This document shows positions 11,214 through 21,972 of a DNA stretch of 64,000 nucleotides, piece by piece; the stretch's first letter is position 1; each line of letters starts with the position of its first letter. Position numbers and translations under genes: made by a program. This DNA comes from Artemisia argyi. Lineage: Eukaryota; Streptophyta; Magnoliopsida; Asterales; Asteraceae. The DNA lies in NCBI GenBank assembly GCA_030686995.1, contig CM060704.1:173969718-174033717 (forward strand), read 5' to 3'. The notes beneath the pieces are model-generated. The model was not told the origin of the DNA and made no database searches. It saw only the letters and a list, made by a program, of their open reading frames with translations.

Positions 11214-11906
11214 ATACCCCACCCTTTGAAGAACCAACGTCCTCGTTGGTCACGGCTATGTTGGTCACGGTTGGCACCCCTCCTTGGGTCCAAGCCACCA
11301 CTCCATAGGCCACCACTCCGAGCTCGTTGGTCACGGCTGTGTTGGTCACGGTTGGCACCCTTCTTTCGGGTCCAAGCCACCACTCCACAGGCCACCACTC
11401 CGAGTGTTGGAACCTCGAACGGTAGGGTTGGCTCTTGATACAAATTGATAATAATATAATAACGCAGGATCGTATCAATACTCCCGCCCCCCAAAACACC
11501 TTGTCCTCAAGGTGTTGCTTTAAAATGTAGCCTCCAGTAATTCCGGGATCCCAAACTCTTATTTGAACTACCCTCTTCTCATGTTGATCACCATTAGGCC
11601 TAAAATGTTGAAACATGTGGTTGTTCATGATAATCAATTCTATAAAAGAATTCAGCCTGCTAGAATTCCATTCTCTTTCTGATCGATGGTGATTAATCCC
11701 TGGATTCCAAATTCTTCTTTCTTGTCCCCTCCCTAGATCACAATCCACGTTCACCGCACCAAAAATCTGTCCACCCATTTGTTGTTTTCTTTGCCCTTGA
11801 GAGGACACATCCTTGTCTGGTACACGTGACTGATCCCTTGCCATAGTCGTATTCCTGTTGTCTTGGTTATTAATAAACCCTAGAATCGAACAGCTCTGGT
11901 ACCAAT
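11214..11906 (-). repeat. Array interior, unit 1
   Basis: Distinguishing plus-strand bases: CAGCC at 11655-11659, AACGCAGG, TCTGGTAC, and a private A (GATACAAATTG near 11437 where all other units have GATACCAATTG). It contains an 81-bp internal tandem duplication starting at 11245 and 11326 (GTTGGTCACGGCT...). The minus strand encodes the 252-codon frame 11844-11086. Confidence 0.85.
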
Positions 11907-12747
11907 TGATACGAACCTATCCCATACTAGGCTCGTATCGGTTCATAAGTCCAAGTGTAGAACTCACTCAAAAAGCTAGCTTGTAAGAGGAGGGGACACC
12001 TAGACTTATAAACCACCACCCAATCCCATACTTGGGCGATGTGGGATCGTAACAATACCCCACCCTTTGAAGAACCAACGTCCTCGTTGGTCACGGCTAT
12101 GTTGGTCACGGTTGGCACCCCTCCTTGGGTCCAAGCCACCACTCCATAGGCCACCACTCCGAGCTCGTTGGTCACGGCTGTGTTGGTCACGGTTGGCACC
12201 CTTCTTTCGGGTCCAAGCCACCACTCCACAGGCCACCACTCCGAGTGTTGGAACCTCGAACGGTAGGGTTGGCTCTTGATACCAATTGATAATAATATAA
12301 TAATGCAGGATCGTATCAATACTCCCACCCCCCAAAACACCTTGTCCTCAAGGTGTTGCTTTAAAATGTAGCCTCCAGTAATTCCGGGATCCCAAACTCT
12401 TATTTGAACTACCCTCTTCTCATGTTGATCACCATTAGGCCTAAAATGTTGAAACATGTGGTTGTTCATGATAATCAATTCTATAAAAGAATTCAGCGTG
12501 CTAGAATTCCATTCTCTTTCTGATCGATGGTGATTAATCCCTGGATTCCAAATTCTTCTTTCTTGTCCCCTCCCTAGATCACAATCCACGTTCACCGCAC
12601 CAAAAATCTGTCCACCCATTTGTTGTTTTCTTTGCCCTTGAGAGGACACATCCTTGTCTGGTACACGTGACTGATCCCTTGCCATAGTCGTATTCCTGTT
12701 GTCTTGGTTATTAATAAACCCTAGAATCGAACAGCTCTGGTACCAAT
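11907..12747 (-). repeat. Array unit 2
   Basis: LTR 11907-12054 plus interior. Variant bases: CAGCG, AATGCAGG, TCTGGTAC, private CTCCCACCC near 12324. Confidence 0.85.
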
Positions 12748-13588
12748 TGATACGAACCTATCCCATACTAGGCTCGTATCGGTTCATAAGTCCAAGTGTA
12801 GAACTCACTCAAAAAGCTAGCTTGTAAGAGGAGGGGACACCTAGACTTATAAACCACCACCCAATCCCATACTTGGGCGATGTGGGATCGTAACAATACC
12901 CCACCCTTTGAAGAACCAACGTCCTCGTTGGTCACGGCTATGTTGGTCACGGTTGGCACCCCTCCTTGGGTCCAAGCCACCACTCCATAGGCCACCACTC
13001 CGAGCTCGTTGGTCACGGCTGTGTTGGTCACGGTTGGCACCCTTCTTTCGGGTCCAAGCCACCACTCCACAGGCCACCACTCCGAGTGTTGGAACCTCGA
13101 ACGGTAGGGTTGGCTCTTGATACCAATTGATAATAATATAATAACGCAGGATCGTATCAATACTCCCGCCCCCCAAAACACCTTGTCCTCAAGGTGTTGC
13201 TTTAAAATGTAGCCTCCAGTAATTCCGGGATCCCAAACTCTTATTTGAACTACCCTCTTCTCATGTTGATCACCATTAGGCCTAAAATGTTGAAACATGT
13301 GGTTGTTCATGATAATCAATTCTATAAAAGAATTCAGCCTGCTAGAATTCCATTCTCTTTCTGATCGATGGTGATTAATCCCTGGATTCCAAATTCTTCT
13401 TTCTTGTCCCCTCCCTAGATCACAATCCACGTTCACCGCACCAAAAATCTGTCCACCCATTTGTTGTTTTCTTTGCCCTTGAGAGGACACATCCTTGTCG
13501 GGTACACGTGACTGATCCCTTGCCATAGTCGTATTCCTGTTGTCTTGGTTATTAATAAACCCTAGAATCGAACAGCTCTGGTACCAAT
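12748..13588 (-). repeat. Array unit 3
   Basis: LTR 12748-12895 plus interior. Variant bases: CAGCC, AACGCAGG, TCGGGTAC. Shares TCGGG with unit 5 only. Confidence 0.85.
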
Positions 13589-14429
13589 TGATACGAACCT
13601 ATCCCATACTAGGCTCGTATCGGTTCATAAGTCCAAGTGTAGAACTCACTCAAAAAGCTAGCTTGTAAGAGGAGGGGACACCTAGACTTATAAACCACCA
13701 CCCAATCCCATACTTGGGCGATGTGGGATCGTAACAATACCCCACCCTTTGAAGAACCAACGTCCTCGTTGGTCACGGCTATGTTGGTCACGGTTGGCAC
13801 CCCTCCTTGGGTCCAAGCCACCACTCCATAGGCCACCACTCCGAGCTCGTTGGTCACGGCTGTGTTGGTCACGGTTGGCACCCTTCTTTCGGATCCAAGC
13901 CACCACTCCACAGGCCACCACTCCGAGTGTTGGAACCTCGAACGGTAGGGTTGGCTCTTGATACCAATTGATAATAATATAATAATGCAGGATCGTATCA
14001 ATACTCCCGCCCCCCAAAACACCTTGTCCTCAAGGTGTTGCTTTAAAATGTAGCCTCCAGTAATTCCGGGATCCCAAACTCTTATTTGAACTACCCTCTT
14101 CTCATGTTGATCACCATTAGGCCTAAAATGTTGAAACATGTGGTTGTTCATGATAATCAATTCTATAAAAGAATTCAGCGTGCTAGAATTCCATTCTCTT
14201 TCTGATCGATGGTGATTAATCCCTGGATTCCAAATTCTTCTTTCTTGTCCCCTCCCTAGATCACAATCCACGTTCACCGCACCAAAAATCTGTCCACCCA
14301 TTTGTTGTTTTCTTTGCCCTTGAGAGGACACATCCTTGTCTGGTACACGTGACTGATCCCTTGCCATAGTCGTATTCCTGTTGTCTTGGTTATTAATAAA
14401 CCCTAGAATCGAACAGCTCTGGTACCAAT
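13589..14429 (-). repeat. Array unit 4
   Basis: LTR 13589-13736 plus interior. Variant bases: CAGCG, AATGCAGG, TCTGGTAC, private CGGATCCAAG near 13892. Shares AATGCAGG with unit 2 only. Confidence 0.85.
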
Positions 14430-15270
14430 TGATACGAACCTATCCCATACTAGGCTCGTATCGGTTCATAAGTCCAAGTGTAGAACTCACTCAAAAAGCT
14501 AGCTTGTAAGAGGAGGGGACACCTAGACTTATAAACCACCACCCAATCCCATACTTGGGCGATGTGGGATCGTAACAATACCCCACCCTTTGAAGAACCA
14601 ACGTCCTCGTTGGTCACGGCTATGTTGGTCACGGTTGGCACCCCTCCTTGGGTCCAAGCCACCACTCCATAGGCCACCACTCCGAGCTCGTTGGTCACGG
14701 CTGTGTTGGTCACGGTTGGCACCCTTCTTTCGGGTCCAAGCCACCACTCCACAGGCCACCACTCCGAGTGTTGGAACCTCGAACGGTAGGGTTGGCTCTT
14801 GATACCAATTGATAATAATATAATAACGCAGGATCGTATCAATACTCCCGCCCCCCAAAACACCTTGTCCTCAAGGTGTTGCTTTAAAATGTAGCCTCCA
14901 GTAATTCCGGGATCCCAAACTCTTATTTGAACTACCCTCTTCTCATGTTGATCACCATTAGGCCTAAAATGTTGAAACATGTGGTTGTTCATGATAATCA
15001 ATTCTATAAAAGAATTCAGCCTGCTAGAATTCCATTCTCTTTCTGATCGATGGTGATTAATCCCTGGATTCCAAATTCTTCTTTCTTGTCCCCTCCCTAG
15101 ATCACAATCCACGTTCACCGCACCAAAAATCTGTCCACCCATTTGTTGTTTTCTTTGCCCTTGAGAGGACACATCCTTGTCGGGTACACGTGACTGATCC
15201 CTTGCCATAGTCGTATTCCTGTTGTCTTGGTTATTAATAAACCCTAGAATCGAACAGCTCTGGTACCAAT
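14430..15270 (-). repeat. Array unit 5
   Basis: LTR 14430-14577 plus interior. Variant bases: CAGCC, AACGCAGG, TCGGGTAC, the same combination as unit 3. Confidence 0.85.
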
Positions 15271-16111
15271 TGATACGAACCTATCCCATACTAGGCTCGT
15301 ATCGGTTCATAAGTCCAAGTGTAGAACTCACTCAAAAAGCTAGCTTGTAAGAGGAGGGGACACCTAGACTTATAAACCACCACCCAATCCCATACTTGGG
15401 CGATGTGGGATCGTAACAATACCCCACCCTTTGAAGAACCAACGTCCTCGTTGGTCACGGCTATGTTGGTCACGGTTGGCACCCCTCCTTGGGTCCAAGC
15501 CACCACTCCATAGGCCACCACTCCGAGCTCGTTGGTCACGGCTGTGTTGGTCACGGTTGGCACCCTTCTTTCGGGTCCAAGCCACCACTCCACAGGCCAC
15601 CACTCCGAGTGTTGGAACCTCGAACGGTAGGGTTGGCTCTTGATACCAATTGATAATAATATAATAACGCAGGATCGTATCAATACTCCCGCCCCCCAAA
15701 ACACCTTGTCCTCAAGGTGTTGCTTTAAAATGTAGCCTCCAGTAATTCCGGGATCCCAAACTCTTATTTGAACTACCCTCTTCTCATGTTGATCACCATT
15801 AGGCCTAAAATGTTGAAACATGTGGTTGTTCATGATAATCAATTCTATAAAAGAATTCAGCGTGCTAGAATTCCATTCTCTTTCTGATCGATGGTGATTA
15901 ATCCCTGGATTCCAAATTCTTCTTTCTTGTCCCCTCCCTAGATCACAATCCACGTTCACCGCACCAAAAATCTGTCCACCCATTTGTTGTTTTCTTTGCC
16001 CTTGAGAGGACACATCCTTGTCTGGTACACATGACTGATCCCTTGCCATAGTCGTATTCCTGTTGTCTTGGTTATTAATAAACCCTAGAATCGAACAGCT
16101 CTGGTACCAAT
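15271..16111 (-). repeat. Array unit 6
   Basis: LTR 15271-15418 plus interior. Variant bases: CAGCG, AACGCAGG, TCTGGTAC, private ACATGACTG near 16028. Confidence 0.85.
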
Positions 16112-16952
16112 TGATACGAACCTATCCCATACTAGGCTCGTATCGGTTCATAAGTCCAAGTGTAGAACTCACTCAAAAAGCTAGCTTGTAAGAGGAGGGG
16201 ACACCTAGACTTATAAACCACCACCCAATCCCATACTTGGGCGATGTGGGATCGTAACAATACCCCACCCTTTGAAGAACCAACGTCCTCGTTGGTCACG
16301 GCTATGTTGGTCACGGTTGGCACCCCTCCTTGGGTCCAAGCCACCACTCCATAGGCCACCACTCCGAGCTCGTTGGTCACGGCTGTGTTGGTCACGGTTG
16401 GCACCCTTCTTTCGGGTCCAAGCCACCACTCCACAGGCCACCACTCCGAGTGTTGGAACCTCGAACGGTAGGGTTGGCTCTTGATACCAATTGATAATAA
16501 TATAATAACGCAGGATCGTATCAATACTCCCGCCCCCCAAAACACCTTGTCCTCAAGGTGTTGCTTTAAAATGTAGCCTCCAGTAATTCCGGGATCCCAA
16601 ACTCTTATTTGAACTACCCTCTTCTCATGTTGATCACCATTAGGCCTAAAATGTTGAAACATGTGGTTGTTCATGATAATCAATTCTATAAAAGAATTCA
16701 GCCTGCTAGAATTCCATTCTCTTTCTGATCGATGGTGATTAATCCCTGGATTCCAAATTCTTCTTTCTTGTCCCCTCCCTAGATCACAATCCACGTTCAC
16801 CGCACCAAAAATCTGTCCACCCATTTGTTGTTTTCTTTGCCCTTGAGAGGACACATCCTTGTCTGGTACACGTGACTGATCCCTTGCCATAGTCGTATTC
16901 CTGTTGTCTTGGTTATTAATAAACCCTAGAATCGAACAGCTCTGGTACCAAT
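16112..16952 (-). repeat. Array unit 7 with best-placed PBS
   Basis: LTR 16112-16259 plus interior. Variant bases: CAGCC, AACGCAGG, TCTGGTAC. Its primer-binding site (minus-strand TGGTACCAGAGC, 16939-16950) adjoins the outer 5' LTR and would be the one used by a full-length transcript of the array. Confidence 0.85.
16132..16890 (-). CDS. 252-codon open frame in each array unit (unit 7 instance)
   Basis: The frame starts MARDQSRVPDK about 50 bp after the PBS, runs through the interior and polypurine tract and ends inside the next LTR (TYEPIRA stop). Identical-length frames lie at 11086-11844, 11927-12685, 12768-13526, 13609-14367, 14450-15208 and 15291-16049. The N-terminal third is gag-start-like, and the segment QHLEDKVFWG resembles the end of gypsy pol, so the protein joins two ends of a deleted polyprotein. 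No functional domain is recognised. The open state in all seven copies may only reflect recent amplification. Confidence 0.35.
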   Translation of the reverse strand: MARDQSRVPDKDVSSQGQRKQQMGGQIFGAVNVDCDLGRGQERRIWNPGINHHRSEREWNSSRLNSFIELIIMNNHMFQHFRPNGDQHEKRVVQIRVWDPGITGGYILKQHLEDKVFWGAGVLIRSCVIILLSIGIKSQPYRSRFQHSEWWPVEWWLGPERRVPTVTNTAVTNELGVVAYGVVAWTQGGVPTVTNIAVTNEDVGSSKGGVLLRSHIAQVWDWVVVYKSRCPLLLQASFLSEFYTWTYEPIRA

Positions 16953-17100
16953 TGATACGAACCTATCCCATATTAGGCTCGTATCGGTTCATAAGTCCAA
17001 GTGTAGAACTCACTCAAAAAGCTAGCTTGTAAGAGGAGGGGACACCTAGACTTATAAACCACCACCCAATCCCATACTTGGGCGATGTGGGATCGTAACA
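16953..17100 (-). repeat. Array LTR 8 (outer 5' LTR)
   Basis: 148 bp, with a private T (CCCATATTAGG) where the other seven LTRs have CCCATACTAGG. Followed by the right-hand GATAT target copy at 17101-17105. Confidence 0.9.
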
Positions 17101-17105
17101 GATAT

Positions 17106-17420
17106 CAAGTAGCCTCTTGGCAATATCAAAAGAAACCCACCTGCAAGTACATGTTTGTTAATTGATTTGCACCCGTTTGACCTGTTTTTACCTTGCATAA
17201 GGCATAAAAGAACTTACTGGTAACGAAGAGGACATAGAAGCTCAGATGGACGATATGCTGCTTTATATCGCATCTTGTTGCACGAGTGAATATAATAGCC
17301 AAGATAATAATACTGCAGGGTAGGACAATGATTTTGATTTTCTTTGACCCAATTTATTTCTTGTAGTGCTGAGTACTTACCGAGTGACAAAAAAGCAAAA
17401 TCGGGATCCCAGAACAGATA
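17106..17420 (-). pseudogene. ATE: Arginyl-tRNA-protein transferase (ATE) fragment
   Basis: Two minus-strand exons splice cleanly. Exon 17218-17420 encodes YLFWDPDFAFLSLGKYSALQ, then EINWVKENQNHCPTLQYYYL and GYYIHSCNKMRYKAAYRPSE. Exon 17106-17140 adds WVSFDIAKRLLD; the junction codon CAG is split (donor GTAAGTT at 17217, acceptor TTGCAG). This is the conserved C-terminal transferase domain of plant ATE1, which moves arginine from tRNA to acidic N-termini in the Arg/N-degron pathway. Upstream of YLFW the frame meets TAA and TGA, so the N-terminal part is missing. The downstream end (normally KPYVVLSD-like) is replaced by Copia gag (DIEIEDEDQ) across the array insertion. Confidence 0.85.
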
Positions 17421-18243
17421 TTAAAATCCCAATCAAATTAACCGGAAAATTTGCCAAAGAAAGAATGTTGTTTTTTTCAATGACAATTTGAAGTTGAAAA
17501 TTTCGTCATTAATGGATTGCCGAAGGTAAAGAAGGTGAAGGGCCATCTCAAGATGAAGAATTGCAGATACTATAAGCTAGAGATGATCAAGTTGCAATTG
17601 ATTTCAGCACATGGAAATCAGGTATATGATATATCAACTGGCGATAGTAATAGTATATGACATTAAGGTTCACGGTTCATCTTAGTTTCTTTATGCATAT
17701 CTATTTTATCTAGGATTATAGGCGACAAACACTATATCTATTTAGCATAGAACAAGGTGGTAGGCTACTTGGCTTGTCTAACATGTCCAAATAGGTTAGG
17801 GTTGTGTTTGTCCCGCAAAATTACTTTTGTCCATTTTTATTATTCTTATTAATAATAAATGTGTTAGTTATCATTACAAGCCAATATTGTTACCATGATA
17901 ATCTAAACCGCTGAATCAAAATAATTAGGAGGATATATACATTGCAAAAGGCTTTGGACTACATTCAACCCATTTGACTTGATGCACTTTTAGCAAAGTT
18001 CTTTTTTTGACTCATTTGATATAAAACGAACCTAAATTGTACATTCATGAGTAAATGGTTTGAAATCGCAACCCGTAAAGCATATCCATTTTATCTAAGT
18101 TGATAGTTTTAGCTGTTGTAGTTCATCGGTAAGACCATGAGTTTACCTGTAGTTGTTCTTGATAAAAAGCAGTGTTTGATTTGGTAAATTCTTTAGAGGT
18201 TTCTATTGAAATGGAATTTGTAACATGAGTTTTTTTTTTTGCA

Positions 18244-18284
<41 letters not shown>

Positions 18285-18694
18285 ATGGTTTTGCTTAACT
18301 GGATTTTGTAATTGATGCAGACATGTCTGTTAGTACACCAGCAGGTATTCCTACTATTAGTACTATTAGCAAGTGGATCTTTGGCATTGTGTTTTAAAAG
18401 CTATTATTTGATTATTGTCTTTTAAGTTGTAAATAATCAGTTACTTCAATTTTTTGGTGATAACGAAAGTAATTATGATTATTGTGGGTAACTTGATATT
18501 GATATTTTATAGAGAACTATTTAAATGCTACTGTAGTAACTTGATATTGATATTTTAGTTAAAAATAAGTTGACTTTGATAGTCAAACTGTATTTCATTC
18601 TTGCAATGCAGTGAATTAACAGCATATCTATGTATACAGGAGGGTGTTGAGATGGTAAAGGATGTGATTCCATTGAAGTGGATCGAAGATCGAC
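17421..18694. other. Intergenic; no gene recognised
   Basis: No coding region supported. A short open stretch at 18643-18720 (EGVEMVKDVIPLKWIEDRL) preceded by a possible AG acceptor may be an exon relic, but I cannot assign it. Confidence 0.4.
18247..18280. repeat. (TG)17 microsatellite
   Basis: Uninterrupted TG dinucleotide run of 34 bases, preceded by a T10 run. Confidence 0.95.
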
Positions 18695-20111
18695 TTACAA
18701 ACCCCAGTTGGACCTCAACAATGAGAAGTACTCAAAATCCTTAATCCATGTAAGTCAATGTTTGACTATTGTTTTCCGTTTGATGATCTACGAATCTAAA
18801 TGTGGAATTTTAACTCGCTTACTGATATTATAACAAAATATAACCTGTCAAATAGGATCAAGAGTAGAAAGTCATCCAATGTGTATTTTTTAACCATTTA
18901 ACCTTTTTAATCATTCATACATCACACATTAAGTATAAAAATGAACTGCGACAAAAGTTATTTGGGTCAACCTGTACCAACCTGTACAGACCCGTCAAAA
19001 CTATGTGACAGTTAACCGACGAGTCCATTTTACCTCCTTTGTTCACGATCTTTGTGCTATTTGCAGTTTCATCAATGTCATCAGGAACATAGCTACCATG
19101 ATATCAATTTGTCAAAGACTAGGGCTCACAGCCCAAACGGTAGCTAAGCGTAAGCTCCAAAACTTTTTTTCCCCCCTTCAGATGCTACCTTGATATACCA
19201 TACTGACGGCTCCATATGTCCTGTAGAAATTGCCAAAGTTCAATTTTAAGATACTGCAATTTTTGGGTCATATGTTCAAATCTTAAGTAGCAGTGTACGA
19301 GTATCCTTGGGCTTCTCTAACCCCTTGTTTCTAACCTGTACTAGCCTGAGAAAACTCAGCAAATTAGCTAACTATATGGATGACCATACATACATGTGCT
19401 TCATAACCTCAAAGGATGAGATATTAGTGGCATAATTTGAGACGGTTGTTGTATACTTCAAAGTTGTAATTAATGAAGGAATCTTACATGACATAATTTC
19501 AGCTTGTATATGCCAAAAACATTAAAAGGGCCACCAGATGAAGAAAAGGATGACTAATGAGTTTTGGACTAAGATGAGTTTACTTGGAAAGTCTTCTTAA
19601 ACCCTCATATACTTCAAAAGTCATTGGTCACAAACAAATATATCCCAATCAACTTTCTTAGACATTTCTTTATCATCTAAGTTTCCTCATTGCCTTGTCA
19701 ATGACAGTTGTAATCTATATTTACTGTGGAATTTATTTCAAGCGTTTAACTATTTATTGAATGCAAGCATAATTAACAGATAAAACTTACGACTTGGTCC
19801 AGTTGCTTCAAATGTCTTTGTAGACGTTTAAAAAAAAATGTAACTAATTCAAGGACTTTCAGAACCCCCAAAGATCATTGTGTTAAGTTTTTGTTTGAAA
19901 TCTACACAAAGATTCAAATTTAAGCAGCTTAAGTTTTTGTCCATTATTGAAGTTGGAATTTCTGTACAAATAGAGAAGAATATTAAGTTGAAATCCTTCT
20001 GTAAACAATTGTAGAATTGTCAACTGAAAGATTTCCGCAAAGAATTAAGAAGTATATCGAGACCTTGAAACAGAACCTTGTTGAACAAATTAGAATACAA
20101 TGGATATGCTA

Positions 20112-20182
20112 TGGGACAGATAGATTCGAACCTCCAAATAGCGAGACCAAAACCCATTGCCATACGGCTTGGCTACGCCCCA
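20112..20182 (-). pseudogene. Plastid-type tRNA-Gln(UUG) relic in R1
   Basis: The minus strand reads TGGGGCGTAGCCAAGC... with anticodon loop TTTTGGT (UUG), a GGTTCGAATC T-arm and TGTCCCA closing the acceptor stem. It follows the chloroplast trnQ-UUG pattern. The D-loop GG pair is changed to CC (GCCAAGCCGTA), so function is doubtful. Interpreted as a nuclear plastid-DNA relic. Confidence 0.75.
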
Positions 20183-20867
20183 TTTCTATTTTTATTAATC
20201 GAAGTATAAGGTCAAATTGAGATAGTATTTGGAATGAAAAAGTCTACATAAAAAATCAAAACACACCATGTTAGAAACTATTTGAACATGTTATTTGTGA
20301 ATGCACAGCTTACTCTAAAAAGCACTATTGCAGCCGAATGGATATAGAACATGTTAGATACTATTTGAACTCAATCCAAATTTGGGCTATAAATTTATTA
20401 GTTTTGTGAGTTTAAACCCAAATTTCTATTTTCAAATTTGAGTTGCAGGTTTATTGGATTGTTTATCTATCTATGTTTAAAGTTAGAGTGATTGAGTGAT
20501 AGTTATGTGAAGACCCTACCTGGATAACCCAAAGTCGTTAAATGAAAAGTATTATTCTCAGGCCATAGAATATTCAAAACTCTATCAACGTCAATGGATG
20601 AAACTTTTTGCATGGTGCGGTTTTACCACTACCTCGATCGAAATGAAGTAAAGAAACTTTGTATTACAAAAAGAAACAATAACGCAATGTTGGCTTTAAT
20701 AAATGAAATATATAAGCCCAATGGTTAGGTAGCTGAAGATACAATGTTAAATTTGTAAAAAATATACATTAGGAATTTTTTCTTTGAATTGCAAACATAC
20801 TTTGATATGGTCCCCCATCTAACACGGCCGAATGGTTAACGCATTAGGACAGGGGTGGACGTGATGT

Positions 20868-21314
20868 TCAAAAGATTACAAAGATAGAAAAAACAAGTTT
20901 AAAGAGCATCAGTTTGTTATGAGAGATGGATATAAGGAGCCGCAACAAATAAGGGATTTTCCTCCGGGAGACATGAAGTTGAGCGAGTGGAACAAATATG
21001 TTGATTATGTAACGATGGATAAGCACATGGCCCGAGCGGCAAAGAACAAGGCTAACAGGTCGAAACAACTTTACTCTTCAAATCACGGAACGAAGTAATA
21101 TGCTGCTAGTCGATTTGATGAGGTAAGTCGTGATTAATATTTGTTTGTTTGTTATTATATACTTGTTTAATTTGTTGCATTGTTATTATATACTCATTTA
21201 ATGTGTTTTCAGTGGGACGATAGTACGGGTGCATTCCCGGACCTTATCGAGCAATCCCGTGAAAGGCATCAGCGGGATGCAGTGTGGGTCAACCAAATTG
21301 TTGTTGGGAGATAC
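20868..21314 (+). pseudogene. Transposase_24-like (Ptta/En-Spm) fragment in R1
   Basis: Exon 20868-21122 reads SKDYKDRKNKFKEHQFVMRD then KNKANRSKQLYSSNHGTK, a TAA, then YAASRFDE. After a GT-AG intron, exon 21213-21314 reads WDDSTGAFPDLIEQSRERHQ. The N-K-x-N-R-S-K...G-(S/T)-K-S-Y-A pattern is that of the plant transposase Ptta/En/Spm domain of CACTA elements. The conserved Ser is replaced by TAA, and no further transposon parts are seen. Confidence 0.6.
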
Positions 21315-21388
21315 GTAAGTAAATCTTTATAATATTTACCAAAACAAATTATTGACACAAAACACAAACACCCATCTTGCGGCTAAAG

Positions 21389-21426
21389 GAGTGTTTGGTT
21401 GTTGTTGCGGCAATAACCAAACACTC
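21389..21426. repeat. Inverted repeat GAGTGTTTGGTT / AACCAAACACTC
   Basis: 12-bp perfect arms around a 14-base loop in R1. The R2 copy (24778-24815) has one mismatch, TAGTGTTTGG. Confidence 0.8.
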
Positions 21427-21972
21427 TTGCTGCTACATCAGGAGTTTATTTGGTCAAAACGGTAAAATGGGTGATTCGGTCACTTAATTTTACACATATT
21501 GGCTCAAATGGGTGAAATGGTTGTTTTTTTTTGACACGTTACTTATAAATACACGTTTGGGCTAAAATGGGTCAAAACGGGTGAAATGGGTGTAACTTAA
21601 ACAACAAAGTTACTTATTAGTACATGTTTGAGGTAAAATGAGTGAAATGGGTCAAAACGGGTGAATTTTAACAAACCCCCGTTGGACCTAAAAAATGAGA
21701 AGTACTCAAAATCCTTAATCCATGTAAGTCAATGTTTGACTATTGTTTATCGTTTGATGATCTACGAATCTAAATGTGGACTTTTAACTCACTGATATTA
21801 TAACAAAATATAACCTGTCAAATAGGTTCAAGAGTAGAAAGTTGTCCAATGTGTATTTTTTAACCATTTAACCTTTTTAATCATTCACACATTAAGTATA
21901 AAAATGAACTGCGACAAAAGTTATTCGGGTTAACCTGTACCAACCTGTACAGACCCGTCAAAACTATGTGAC

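Larger units (their letters stand above)
11066..17100 (-). mobile_element. Tandem array of a miniature LTR retrotransposon (7 units, 8 shared LTRs)
   Basis: Seven 841-bp units follow one another with exact period and end in an eighth LTR. Read on the minus strand each unit is LTR (148 bp, TGTTACGATCC...GGTTCGTATCA), a 2-nt spacer, a primer-binding site TGGTACCAGAGC close to the tRNA-iMet type, a 693-bp interior, and a polypurine tract AAAGGGTGGGG before the next LTR. The whole block is flanked by GATAT on both sides (11061-11065 and 17101-17105), a 5-bp target duplication that marks the array as one insertion. The interior keeps a gag-like start (MARDQ) and an ending HLEDKVFWG resembling the end of Ty3/gypsy pol, so it looks like a deletion derivative in the TRIM size class. 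It has no integrase, reverse transcriptase or protease. It lies inside the Copia/ATE junction. Confidence 0.93.
18695..21670. repeat. Local tandem repeat, copy R1
   Basis: First of four tandem copies. Landmarks in order: GTTGGACCT...GAGAAGTACTC, GTTAACCGACGAGTCC, plastid tRNA-Gln relic, GGTCCCCCATCTAACACGG, transposase fragment, inverted repeat. R1 lacks the SINE present in R2 and R3 and lacks about 75 bp (GGGTGACCTTTACATTTCC...) at 19397. Parts resemble the 3' flank of the ABC1 gene (47370-47960) and the flank of RLP1 (35250-38200). Confidence 0.85.

Noticed and set aside
11226..16484. Plus-strand 70-codon frames rich in WSRLCWSRLAP in every array unit
   Set aside because: They are shadows of the 81-bp duplication on the strand opposite to the element's coding direction, with no recognisable motif.
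11066..17100. Array as a satellite DNA or a multigene family
   Set aside because: Each unit has LTR tips, PBS and polypurine tract, and the block is bounded by a 5-bp target duplication, so a retrotransposon origin explains it better.
11066..17100. CRISPR-like regular repeats
   Set aside because: The period is 841 bp with no short repeat/spacer structure, and the genome is a plant.
20112..20182. Functional nuclear tRNA-Gln gene
   Set aside because: The D-loop invariant GG is lost and the sequence follows plastid trnQ, so it is treated as a plastid-derived relic.
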